The notes beneath the pieces were generated by a model. That model was not told the DNA's origin. It did no database searches and saw only the letters and a list, made by a program, of their open reading frames with translations. From Rhizobium sp. ACO-34A (lineage in GTDB: Bacteria > Pseudomonadota > Alphaproteobacteria > Rhizobiales > Rhizobiaceae), in assembly GCA_002600635.1 (NCBI GenBank), contig CP021371.1, positions 3,041,001 to 3,105,000 of the forward strand: a stretch of DNA of 64,000 nt. The letters run 5' to 3'. Below are positions 1-8,613 of this stretch, piece by piece. Numbering within the stretch: position 1 is the stretch's first letter; each line of letters opens with the position of its first letter. A program made the position numbers and the translations under genes.

Positions 1-2
1 AA

Positions 3-836
3 CTTCCACGGAAGGCGATGACGGGAATTATGGCAGCTGCCATGCTGACGGCGTGCAACACGTCGGAAGTCCTGACACCACCGATGGAAGTGGGCGACGG
101 CGGCCAGCCTGTCACTGACAACAACCTCTCGCTCGCAAGCCAGTCCGGCGGCTCCTACAATTCCTCGACGGCATCCTATCCCGTCGAAAGCAGTTCCCTT
201 TCCGCAGGCAGCTATACGCCAGGCCCGCAGAACACGCTGGAAGCCCAGGCGGCCGCCTTGCAGTACGGTCATAATCCCGTTGCCTCGGCTCCCCTGAATG
301 GCGATCCCCAAAGCTATCCCGAAGCTCCATCCGCTTCGTACCAGCAGCCCATGCCGCAGCAACAGCCGATGCAGCAGCAACAGCCAATGCAGCCGCAGCC
401 CGCGGCAGTCCAGCAGCCCATGCCGCCTGCCGCTCCGTCAAACGTCGCAGCCCTTCCACCGGCGGCAGCAGCCGGTACCATACGTTTCCTGCCGATCATC
501 GGCGCTCCGGTTCAGGCAGTGACACCGCTGTCGCGCCAGCTCGGCGCCGAAGCCCGCGCCCGTGGCCTCACCATCAAGCCCGCCTCCGACCCCGCCAGTG
601 AACATATCCTGAAGGGCTATTTCTCGGCCTTCGGCGATGGCGGCAACGTGACCATCGTCTACGTATGGGACGTTCTCGACGGGAATGGCGGCCGGCTTCA
701 CCGCATCCAGGGACAGGAAACCCTGAAGTCCGCCTCGAAGGATCCATGGGAAGCCGTACCCGCATCGCTCATGCAGCAGATCGCCACGAAAACCATCGGC
801 GAATACGTGAATTGGCGCGATAGCCAGCGCGGTTGA
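3..836 (+). CDS. Lipoprotein with Gln/Pro-rich segment, 5' end cut by window edge
   Basis: The reading frame is open to the left edge. An ATG at 18 exists, but the residues before it (a basic Arg-Lys followed by a hydrophobic run) look like the n-region of a signal peptide, so the true start is probably outside the window. A lipobox (LTAC) predicts lipidation and anchoring in an envelope membrane. After it comes a Ser/Gly-rich linker, then a low-complexity Gln/Met/Pro stretch encoded at about 343–447, then a compact C-terminal domain of about 110 residues that I do not recognise. The likely order is therefore anchor, flexible spacer, folded domain. It ends 117 bases before prs on the same strand. 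Function unknown. Confidence 0.75.
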   Translation, partial: LPRKAMTGIMAAAMLTACNTSEVLTPPMEVGDGGQPVTDNNLSLASQSGGSYNSSTASYPVESSSLSAGSYTPGPQNTLEAQAAALQYGHNPVASAPLNGDPQSYPEAPSASYQQPMPQQQPMQQQQPMQPQPAAVQQPMPPAAPSNVAALPPAAAAGTIRFLPIIGAPVQAVTPLSRQLGAEARARGLTIKPASDPASEHILKGYFSAFGDGGNVTIVYVWDVLDGNGGRLHRIQGQETLKSASKDPWEAVPASLMQQIATKTIGEYVNWRDSQRG

Positions 837-953
837 TGCAACGAGGTCACATAGTTTTCACGAAAATAGTTCTCATTGTCGTCTAGCCTATTGCATTCGA
901 AGTTGAGGGCGGTAAAAAGCGGCCATTCTCAGCAGGGCAATAGGCGGGCCAAA

Positions 954-1886
<933 letters not shown>

Positions 1887-1911
1887 TCGTTTCGATACTC
1901 GCATTCAACGG

Positions 1912-1950
1912 AAAGCCCGCGTCTCGAATGAGACCGCGGGCTTTCTGCTT
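1912..1950 (+). terminator. Rho-independent terminator of prs
   Basis: AAAGCCCGCG at 1912–1921 pairs with CGCGGGCTTT at 1935–1944; the inner TCTC/GAGA bases extend the stem. A T-rich stretch (CTGCTTTTC) follows. It lies 26 bases after the prs stop. Confidence 0.8.
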
Positions 1951-1972
1951 TTCGAGGATATTGCCAGCACCT

Positions 1973-2075
1973 AAAGCATTTCCAGCAAAAGTGGGTCACG
2001 GTTTTGCGTCCGGAAATGCGCAACAACAAAGAGATAGAGAATTTTCGCGGTTCGGAGAAAAGCGGAAATGCTCTA
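1973..2075. repeat. RIME-like palindromic intergenic repeat, copy 1
   Basis: About 100 bases bounded by GCATTTCC (1976–1983) and GGAAATGC (2064–2071), with an internal GTTTTGCGTCCGGAAATGCG block and a GAGATAGAG block. A second, clearly related copy lies at 28923–29026. The architecture and wording match the rhizobium-specific intergenic mosaic elements I know from Rhizobiaceae. This copy runs right up to the TAG stop codon (2073–2075) of the DUF779 gene on the minus strand. Confidence 0.75.
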
Positions 2076-2459
2076 GTTCCTGATCGTCGGCACCAGGCAG
2101 GCCTCGCCGCCGGAAAACAGCCGGGAGCGTGTCAGGAAACGCCGCTCACGGCCATTGTCGAGCGAGAACATGCCGCCCCGCCCATCAACGACATCGATGA
2201 TGAGTTGCGTGTGCTTCCACACCTCGAATTGGCTGCCGCTGATATAGAACGGTACACCACCGATCTCTCCGAGTTTCACGTCGGTTTCGCCGACACGGTA
2301 TTCGCTCGCCGGATAACACATCGGCGAGGAACCATCGCAACACCCTCCCGACTGGTGGAAGAGAATGTCGGGATGGTCCGCCTTGATTTCATCGAGGAAG
2401 GCCAGTGCTGCATCCGTTGCGAGGACGCGCGGCTGGGAAATGTCTGTCTGATCGATCAT
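2073..2459 (-). CDS. DUF779 domain protein, partner of aldehyde dehydrogenase
   Basis: A protein of 128 residues starting at ATG 2459, preceded by GGAGAAAACGG as a good ribosome binding site. It belongs to the DUF779 family, whose genes typically sit beside ExaC/AldB-type aldehyde dehydrogenases, as here (209 bases downstream of the ALDH, same strand). Visible hallmarks are a conserved Cys cluster (GGCCDGSSPMC, residues 38–48) and an ISGSQFEVWKHT segment. The cysteines suggest metal or redox function, but no activity is established that I know of. A role in aldehyde detoxification with the neighbouring enzyme is inferred from context. The stop codon abuts a RIME-like repeat. Confidence 0.9.
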   Translation of the reverse strand: MIDQTDISQPRVLATDAALAFLDEIKADHPDILFHQSGGCCDGSSPMCYPASEYRVGETDVKLGEIGGVPFYISGSQFEVWKHTQLIIDVVDGRGGMFSLDNGRERRFLTRSRLFSGGEACLVPTIRN

Positions 2460-2668
2460 CCGTTTTCTCCGCCATGGCACGTCGCGCAAGGTGGTGGAAC
2501 GGCTTGCAACGACACGCGGCAAAACACGATTTAGAGGCGCGGGATATAGGCTTTGACGACCGCGCCGCGCTTCAAACGAGGAACCCTCCCCCGATTCGGG
2601 CGGGGAGAGGGTGAAAGAAGAACGAAGGCGGGAAGAGGCCCGTTCTTCCTCGGGGCAGGACACGGATA

Positions 2669-4183
2669 TCAGAAGAAACCAAGAGCCTTCGGGCTGTAGC
2701 TGACGAGCATGTTCTTGGTCTGCTGATAGTGATCGAGCATCATCTTGTGGGTCTCGCGGCCGATACCGGACTGCTTGTAGCCGCCAAAGGCCGCATGGGC
2801 CGGATAGGCGTGGTAGCAATTGGTCCAGACACGGCCGGCCTGGATGTTGCGACCGAAGTGGTAGCAGGTGTTGGCATTGCGGCTCCACACGCCGGCACCG
2901 AGGCCGTACAGCGTGTCGTTGGCGATTTCGAGCGCTTCCGCCTCATCCTTGAAGGTGGTGACGGAAACAACCGGTCCGAAGATCTCCTCCTGGAAGATCC
3001 GCATCTTGTTGTTGCCTTCGAACACCGTCGGCTTGACGTAGTAGCCACCGGCCAGATCGCCGGAAAGCTCGTTGCGGTAACCACCGGTCAGCACCTTCGC
3101 GCCTTCCTGCTTGCCGATATCGATGTAGGACAGGATCTTCTGCAGCTGTTCGCTGGAAGCCTGTGCGCCGATCATCGTCGACATGTCCAGCGGGTCGCCC
3201 TGCCGAACGGCTTCGACGCGCTTGACGGCCTTTTCCATGAAGCGGTCGTAGATCTTCTCATGCACCAGCGCACGGCTCGGGCATGTGCACACCTCGCCCT
3301 GATTGAGGGCGAACATGGCGAAGCCTTCCAGCGCCTTGTCGAGGAAGTCATCGTCTTCCGCCATGACGTCGGCAAAGAAGATGTTCGGCGACTTGCCACC
3401 GAGTTCCAGCGTGACCGGGATCAGGTTCTGGCTGGCATACTGCATGATCAGGCGACCGGTCGAGGTCTCGCCGGTGAACGCGATCTTGGCGATGCGCGGG
3501 CTGGTCGCAAGCGGCTTGCCGGCTTCGAGACCGAAACCGTTGACGATGTTGAGAACGCCCGGCGGCAGAAGGTCGCCGATCAGGTCCGCCAGGACGAGGA
3601 TCGAGGCAGGCGTCTGTTCAGCCGGTTTCAGCACCACGCAATTGCCGGCGGCGAGCGCCGGAGCGACCTTCCAGGCAGCCATCAGGATCGGGAAGTTCCA
3701 CGGGATGATCTGGCCGACGACGCCGAGCGGCTCATGGAAGTGATAGGCGACGGTGTCATTGTCGATTTCGCCGATCGAACCTTCCTGAGAACGAACGCAT
3801 GCGGCGAAGTAGCGGAAATGGTCGATGGCGAGCGGAATATCGGCCGCCATGGTTTCGCGAAGCGGCTTGCCGTTGTCCCAGGTTTCGGCGCGCGCCAGAA
3901 GCTCGAGATTGGCTTCCATGCGGTCGGCGATCCGGTTGAGAATGTTGGACCGTTCGGCAACCGACGTGCGGCCCCACTTGTCCTTGGCGGCATGCGCGGC
4001 GTCGAGCGCGAGGTTGATGTCGTGTTCGTCGGAGCGGGCGACTTCGCAGAGCTTGCCGCCGGTCACCGGCGTCGTGTTGTCGAAGTAGCGGCCGTTTACC
4101 GGCTCGCGCCATTCACCACCGATGAAGTTGCCGTATTTCAGCTTGAACGGCGTTTCCGCAATGGTCTGAACCTGAATGTTCAT
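2669..4183 (-). CDS. Aldehyde dehydrogenase (NAD), ExaC/AldB type
   Basis: Oxidises short-chain aldehydes such as acetaldehyde to the acid with NAD(P)+ in the cytosol. From ATG 4183 (AGGGAGGAAGACAG upstream) the protein is 504 residues, typical for the family. Visible motifs are the Rossmann/glycine motif FTGETSTG (about 236), the general base Glu260 in LELGGKSP and the catalytic Cys299 in [10 protein letters not shown], whose double-Cys form is characteristic of ExaC/AldB enzymes. The longer ORF start at 4294 lies in the regulatory region and was rejected. It is downstream of a GAF-Fis regulator and upstream of the DUF779 gene; all three share a strand and probably form one regulatory unit for alcohol, acetoin or aldehyde metabolism. 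Confidence 0.95.
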   Translation of the reverse strand: MNIQVQTIAETPFKLKYGNFIGGEWREPVNGRYFDNTTPVTGGKLCEVARSDEHDINLALDAAHAAKDKWGRTSVAERSNILNRIADRMEANLELLARAETWDNGKPLRETMAADIPLAIDHFRYFAACVRSQEGSIGEIDNDTVAYHFHEPLGVVGQIIPWNFPILMAAWKVAPALAAGNCVVLKPAEQTPASILVLADLIGDLLPPGVLNIVNGFGLEAGKPLATSPRIAKIAFTGETSTGRLIMQYASQNLIPVTLELGGKSPNIFFADVMAEDDDFLDKALEGFAMFALNQGEVCTCPSRALVHEKIYDRFMEKAVKRVEAVRQGDPLDMSTMIGAQASSEQLQKILSYIDIGKQEGAKVLTGGYRNELSGDLAGGYYVKPTVFEGNNKMRIFQEEIFGPVVSVTTFKDEAEALEIANDTLYGLGAGVWSRNANTCYHFGRNIQAGRVWTNCYHAYPAHAAFGGYKQSGIGRETHKMMLDHYQQTKNMLVSYSPKALGFF

Positions 4184-4202
4184 CTGTCTTCCTCCCTGGT
4201 CA

Positions 4203-4219
4203 GGGTCCCTCCTGGACCC
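4203..4219 (-). other. Hairpin in the ALDH leader
   Basis: GGGTCC (4203–4208) and GGACCC (4214–4219) form a six-base-pair stem with a five-base loop, just upstream of the ALDH ribosome binding site. It is the only clear secondary structure between the operator-like palindrome and the start codon. A regulatory role is not shown. Confidence 0.35.
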
Positions 4220-4286
4220 GATGGGAGGATGATCGCGATGAAATCGGACTTGCGAAAGTGGCGTCAACCGATACCGCAGCGCACAG

Positions 4287-4304
4287 TGTTTCACTTATGA
4301 TACA
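4287..4304. promoter_or_regulatory. Candidate operator TGTTTCA-N4-TGATACA
   Basis: An 18-base inverted repeat with seven-base arms and one mismatch, located 104 bases upstream of the ALDH start and 37 bases past the stop of the GAF-Fis regulator gene. It is a plausible binding site for the adjacent regulator, whose Fis-type helix-turn-helix would bind a TGT-N-ACA-type palindrome. I looked for a -24/-12 sigma-54 promoter (TGGCAC-N5-TTGC) between this site and the gene and found none. Confidence 0.5.
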
Positions 4305-4340
4305 GCGCTCGCTAACATGCGTACCTCCGTATCCGCCGCC

Positions 4341-5300
4341 TCACTGCAGCGAAAAGCGCTTCATCTTCCGGTGAAGCGTCGCACGGCTGATACCCAACAC
4401 CTGCGCCGCCTGCGAAACATTGCCGTTGGTGCGTGAAAGCGCGCGTCTCAGCGCCGCCCGCTCGGCATCGTCGAGGTCAGAATTCGCCTCGCCCCTGTCC
4501 TCGCTCAGCGCATCCGCCGCCGGAATGCCCTGCGCGATCATCTGGTCGTCCAGCCTGAGAGCCACGCGCGCGGCCTTGGTCGCGCCGAGAATCAGATCGT
4601 CGTGATCGACGGCAAGCAGAGCCGACGCGGCAGCGCTAACTGTCGGCACCATGACGATACGGGCAGACGGGAATGCCATGCGAAAAAGGCTCATCTCCAC
4701 GCGCGCGGCAACGTCGCGAACTGCCTGCGAGAGGATTGCGAGCGTCATGTCCGTCACATCCTGACGGCAGGTGGAGATATCGAGAGCCGCCGTCACCCGA
4801 CCGAGATGATCGCGGATCGGCGCGGTAGCGCAGCTCAATGTGGTATTGGAACTCAGGAAATGCTGGTCACCTTGAATGACAACCGCCCGTTCATCGGCAA
4901 GAGCTGTGCCGATACCGTTGGTACCGACGCTCGCCTCACTCCAGACATTCTGTTGCCAGAGGCCGAGGCCGTGGAAATCGGCGTCATCACCAGCCGCACC
5001 GCGCCGGTCAAGCACGATGCCGTTACGATCGGACAAGACGAGGCAGCACCCGGAGCGACCTACGGTCTGGTAGAGACGGTCGAACTCGTCCGCGCAGACA
5101 TGAATGAGATGTTCCATCTTCTCGCGAGCCTCGCGAAAGACGATATCATCGACCTGCACCGGCTTGCGCCCCTCTTCGGGCTGCAACTGGTGAAGGTTCA
5201 GGCAGCGTCGCCACGACGCTGCTATCGGCGAACTCGCAGCCGCCGAATTCTGTGAGGCGGTCGCATAGACCAAGTCCGAATGACTCGTTTCCCGGCGCAT
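4341..5300 (-). CDS. GAF–Fis transcriptional regulator without AAA+ domain (AcoR-like)
   Basis: A protein of 319 residues from ATG 5300 (GGGAGGAGCAC upstream). Residues about 60–220 form a GAF-type sensor with the AcoR-like VWSEASVGTNGIGTALA and HFLSSNTTLSCATAPIRD motifs. The C-terminus (about 275–318) is a Fis-type helix-turn-helix (NVSQAAQVLGISRATLHRKM). AcoR-family activators of acetoin and alcohol genes normally carry a sigma-54-interacting AAA+ ATPase between these domains; it is absent here (no GAFTGA, no Walker motifs), so this protein probably acts on sigma-70 promoters or as a repressor. The likely target is the aldehyde dehydrogenase gene immediately downstream. Confidence 0.85.
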   Translation of the reverse strand: MRRETSHSDLVYATASQNSAAASSPIAASWRRCLNLHQLQPEEGRKPVQVDDIVFREAREKMEHLIHVCADEFDRLYQTVGRSGCCLVLSDRNGIVLDRRGAAGDDADFHGLGLWQQNVWSEASVGTNGIGTALADERAVVIQGDQHFLSSNTTLSCATAPIRDHLGRVTAALDISTCRQDVTDMTLAILSQAVRDVAARVEMSLFRMAFPSARIVMVPTVSAAASALLAVDHDDLILGATKAARVALRLDDQMIAQGIPAADALSEDRGEANSDLDDAERAALRRALSRTNGNVSQAAQVLGISRATLHRKMKRFSLQ

Positions 5301-5446
5301 GTGCTCCTCCCAAAGCGTTAGTCCATTGTGCCAGCGCTAGAGGAATCTTTCAATCAGCCAGTCATGAAACAAGGCATGACAAGATTTCGCACCCCTGACT
5401 GTCGCATCAATGCATCATAACAGGGGTGGATTGCGCCAAACTGTCA

Positions 5447-7474
5447 TCAGGCAGCGAGATTGACCAGAGCTTCGATAGCCGCTTTTGGTTCAGGCCTGCC
5501 ATAATAATACCCCTGAACCTGATTGCAGCCTTCCGCCTTCAGAAAGCTGAGGTGCTCCTCGCTCTCCACACCCTCTGCAAGGACAGGAATGTCGAGGCTC
5601 TCGGCAAGAATGAGGGTCGAGCGGACGATTGCCGCGGACTGGCGGTTGGTGGCCACGCGATCGATGAAGGCCTTGTCGATCTTGATCTTGTCGAAGGGAA
5701 AGAGCTGCAGGGTCGAGAGCGAAGAATATCCCGTGCCGTAGTCGTCCATGGCAATCTTCACGCCGAGCGCCTTGAGCTGACGGATGATGTTCAGCGCGTG
5801 CTTCTGGTCGGCAATGATGCCGGACTCGGTAATTTCGAGCTCGAGCCTGTCAGGCGACAGGCCGGTCTCGTCCAGCACCTTGAGAACCCGTGCCGGCAGG
5901 TTGCTGCTGGCAAGCTGCTGCGGCGCCACGTTGACGGCAATGGAGAACGGCTTGCGCCAGCGCACTGCCTCCCGGCATGCCTCGCGCATCGCCCATTCGC
6001 CAAGCTCGACGATGAAGCCGGTCTTCTCCGCGATCGGGATGAATTCGACCGGCGAGATCTGTCCGCGAACAGGATGGTTCCAGCGCATGAGCGCCTCGAA
6101 CCCGATGATATCGCCTGTGCGGGTGTCGTTCTGCTGCTGATAGAAGAGTTCGAACTCGCCCCGCTGCAGACCGACGCGCATGTCCATGGCCAGCGCGTTG
6201 CGCTCGCGGGCCGCCTGGTCCATCGAGGTATCGTAGAAGCAGACATTGTTGGAACCGGCCGCTTTTGCACGATACATCGCGACATCCGCCTGGGCCATGA
6301 CGTCGTCGACCGTCTCCCCGTTGTCGGGGAAGATCGAGATGCCGATGCTGGTCCCGATGCCGAAGATCTGTTCCTTCCACTCGATCGGCTGGTTGATCTC
6401 GCGAATGATCCGCTGCGCCAGCTGGGATGCGTCGTTGCGATTGAAATGACGGGCGGAAACCACGACGAACTCGTCGCCGCCCATACGGGCCAGGAATTCC
6501 TGATCCTTGAGCATGGACGACATCCGCGCGGAAATAACCCGCAGGACGTGATCGCCAGCCGCATGCCCATGCACGTCATTGATTTCCTTGAACCGGTCGA
6601 GATCGAACGACAGGACCGCGATGCGGGAGGAACGCTCGTCGGGGCGTTCGATCAGGCGGCCGATATGCTCCATGAAGGCGGCACGATTGGGCAGGCCGGT
6701 CAGGGCGTCATGCAGGGAAAGGTGCCGGTAGCGCTCGACGGTCGCAAGCGTTGCCTGCTGGTCGATGGCATAGGTGGCAGCTCCCAGCGACAGGATGACG
6801 AGTGTGATCGCGACCACGACGACCGACAGCATGCCTTCGTGAAGCACACCCGTCGGCGCACCTGCATCGGCATTGGGAACCACGGTCAGACCGGTCATGC
6901 CGGTGAAATGCGTGGCGAGGATCGTCAGGATCAGAAAAGCTCCGCCGCCATAGGTGCAGAAGCGGCTGAACGGCCTTGCCACACGATTGGTGGTCATCGC
7001 GCCAAAAACGGCGGCAAGCACGAGGGACGCGTAGACATAGCGCGAATCCCAGACCAGATCCGCTTGCAGCTGATAGGCCGACATGCCGAGATAATGCATC
7101 AGCGCAATACCGAGCCCGACAACCATACCACCCGCCTCGACCAGCAGGCTGCGCTGCGAAAGGGAGGCGATGGCAAAGCCGGCACCCGTGGTTGCGATGG
7201 CGCTTGTCAGCGAAAGGAGCGTGATAACCGGCTCATAACCGCTGACGACACCCGTCTGATATCCCATCATCGCGACGAAATGGGTCGTCCAGATCGATGA
7301 ACCGCCGATGATCGCACTCAACGCCAGCCAGCTCAGCCGAGCAACACCACGATTGTTGCGCGCCCTGGCAAAGAGCCTTACGGTCAGAAGCGAGCCAAGT
7401 ATGCAGACGAACAGCGCCGTCACGAGCGACACGAAATCGTGCCCGATGGCGATGCAGGTGATGACATTGAGCAT
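5447..7474 (-). CDS. MHYT–GGDEF–EAL membrane protein, cyclic-di-GMP turnover
   Basis: A protein of 675 residues. The first 235 form a seven-helix MHYT sensor with three repeats of the motif (HFVAMMGYQ at 65, MHYLGMSAYQ at 126, HFTGMTGL at 189), a domain proposed to bind copper and sense O2, CO or NO. A GGDEF domain (intact GGDEF at 332–336) follows, then an EAL domain (EAL at 460–462) with the ITES, DDYGTGYSS, KIDKAF and AEGVE motifs needed for phosphodiesterase activity. The RxxD inhibitory site before GGDEF is missing. Both activities look possible; EAL catalysis is the safer prediction. It stands alone on the minus strand, divergent from rplY. Confidence 0.92.
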   Translation of the reverse strand: MLNVITCIAIGHDFVSLVTALFVCILGSLLTVRLFARARNNRGVARLSWLALSAIIGGSSIWTTHFVAMMGYQTGVVSGYEPVITLLSLTSAIATTGAGFAIASLSQRSLLVEAGGMVVGLGIALMHYLGMSAYQLQADLVWDSRYVYASLVLAAVFGAMTTNRVARPFSRFCTYGGGAFLILTILATHFTGMTGLTVVPNADAGAPTGVLHEGMLSVVVVAITLVILSLGAATYAIDQQATLATVERYRHLSLHDALTGLPNRAAFMEHIGRLIERPDERSSRIAVLSFDLDRFKEINDVHGHAAGDHVLRVISARMSSMLKDQEFLARMGGDEFVVVSARHFNRNDASQLAQRIIREINQPIEWKEQIFGIGTSIGISIFPDNGETVDDVMAQADVAMYRAKAAGSNNVCFYDTSMDQAARERNALAMDMRVGLQRGEFELFYQQQNDTRTGDIIGFEALMRWNHPVRGQISPVEFIPIAEKTGFIVELGEWAMREACREAVRWRKPFSIAVNVAPQQLASSNLPARVLKVLDETGLSPDRLELEITESGIIADQKHALNIIRQLKALGVKIAMDDYGTGYSSLSTLQLFPFDKIKIDKAFIDRVATNRQSAAIVRSTLILAESLDIPVLAEGVESEEHLSFLKAEGCNQVQGYYYGRPEPKAAIEALVNLAA

Positions 7475-7633
7475 GAAGTTCGGTCCGGGGATCCGTTAAT
7501 AAGATCAGGTTCAATTATCATCCATCAATTTCCAAATGCTTGCCGGAAATGGTTAGCAAGCCGCTGATTGGTTGAACGCAAGGCGTACACGGGCCGGAAT
7601 GTCGCAGAAATAATGCAAAAAGCCCGGAAAGCC
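7475..7633. other. Intergenic region upstream of the MHYT gene
   Basis: The gap between the MHYT gene and rplY is 320 bases. This left part is AT-richer than its surroundings and must hold the MHYT promoter on the minus strand. I find no convincing -35/-10 pair there, no small ORF with a ribosome binding site and no repeat. The right part is described as the rplY promoter and leader. Confidence 0.4.
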
Positions 7634-7662
7634 TTGCCTTGGCGGACCGCCTGTATTATAGC
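7634..7662 (+). promoter_or_regulatory. Predicted sigma-70 promoter of rplY
   Basis: TTGCCT (7634–7639), 17 bases, TATAGC (7657–7662). It would give a leader of about 125 bases before the rplY ATG. Confidence 0.5.
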
Positions 7663-7668
7663 GCCCCC

Positions 7669-7794
7669 GTCCGCGTAGACACCCTTGGAGGCAACGCGGA
7701 TGAGGCGTTTTTAACTCCTCGGGTTCCCGGCAGGCGATTTTCTTAACACAAGCGCCCACGCGAACCTCTCCAAATAACCTCGAAAGGAATAGCC
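7669..7794 (+). promoter_or_regulatory. Structured leader of rplY
   Basis: Between the predicted transcription start and rplY lie about 125 bases with short complementary segments: CCGCG (around 7670) with CGCGG further on, and GAGG with CCTC around GTTTTTAACT. The start codon is preceded by AAAGGAATAGCC. Ribosomal protein leaders often bind their own product; whether this one does is unknown. Confidence 0.3.
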
Positions 7795-8394
7795 ATGAGC
7801 CACGCAACTTACGAGCTCAAGGCCGAGGCGCGCGAACGGGTTGGTAAGGGGTCCTCCCGTGAACTTCGCCGCAACGGTTTGATTCCCGCTGTCATCTATG
7901 GTGACAAGCAGGCCCCCATCTCCATCGCGATCAACACCAACGAGGTGACGAAGCGCATCCACGCCGGCGGTTTCATGACCACCGTTGCCGTGATCGACGT
8001 CAACGGCGAGAAGATCAAGGTCCTCCCGAAGGACTATCAGCTCGACCCGGTTCGTGACTTCACGGTGCACATCGACTTCCTGCGCGTTTCGGCAAACAGC
8101 CGCGTTACCGTTGAAGTTCCGGTTCACTTCGTCAACGAAGAACAGTCTGCCATCAAGATCGGTGGCGTTCTGAACATCGTTCGTCACGAAGTCGAACTGC
8201 TCTGCCCGGCTGACAACATCCCGGAATTCATCACGGTTGACCTCGCTGGCCACAAGATCGGCGACAGCCTTCACATTTCGCATGTGAAGCTCCCGGCTGG
8301 TGTTACGCCGGTCATCACCGACCGCGACTTCACCATCGCAACGATCGTTGCCCCGGCTGGCGGCGTCGACGAGGCTGCTGCTGCAGAAGCCTGA
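7795..8394 (+). CDS. rplY: 50S ribosomal protein L25/Ctc family
   Basis: A 5S-rRNA-binding protein of the large ribosomal subunit. At 199 residues it is the long CTC/TL5 form: an N-terminal L25 domain (1 to about 95, with the [22 protein letters not shown] signature), a C-terminal TL5-type beta domain (about 100–185) and an acidic Ala/Glu tail. It has its own promoter and terminator. In alphaproteobacteria rplY usually leads directly into pth and ychF; here two signalling-related genes intervene. Confidence 0.96.
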   Translation: MSHATYELKAEARERVGKGSSRELRRNGLIPAVIYGDKQAPISIAINTNEVTKRIHAGGFMTTVAVIDVNGEKIKVLPKDYQLDPVRDFTVHIDFLRVSANSRVTVEVPVHFVNEEQSAIKIGGVLNIVRHEVELLCPADNIPEFITVDLAGHKIGDSLHISHVKLPAGVTPVITDRDFTIATIVAPAGGVDEAAAAEA

Positions 8395-8420
8395 TATTCT
8401 CAGGCTTGGCTACCGATGCT

Positions 8421-8450
8421 ATCCCGCCTCGTCGAGGCGGGATTTTTTTT
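8421..8450 (+). terminator. Rho-independent terminator of rplY
   Basis: ATCCCGCCTC (8421–8430) pairs perfectly with GAGGCGGGAT (8434–8443) over a three-base loop, followed by eight T. Confidence 0.93.
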
Positions 8451-8613
8451 GCCCGCCTTCCGTCTCGGCTTCGCAGATGCACAATATTTAGATGCGCTGC
8501 TTTAACGCTATTTAACAAATTTATGAAAGCGTCACGATAACAGGGGCAAACAGGGGGCACACAATCGTGACGATCGGAACGTGCAGTCCAAGAACGGACG
8601 GGAATTGCGCGCG

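Noticed and set aside
876..953. N-terminal extension of prs from TTG 876
   Set aside because: The extra 26 residues have no counterpart in the family; ATG 954 gives the standard 310 residues.
2729..4300. 523-codon frame antisense to the aldehyde dehydrogenase
   Set aside because: A shadow of a complete and canonical aldehyde dehydrogenase gene.
4184..4340. Sigma-54 promoter for the aldehyde dehydrogenase
   Set aside because: No TGGCAC-N5-TTGC-like sequence could be found, and the regulator lacks the AAA+ domain needed for sigma-54.
5426..7300. Long open frame (624 codons) antisense to the MHYT–GGDEF–EAL gene
   Set aside because: Low-complexity His/Asp/Arg-rich translation with no recognisable domain. 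It is the usual shadow of a GC-rich gene.
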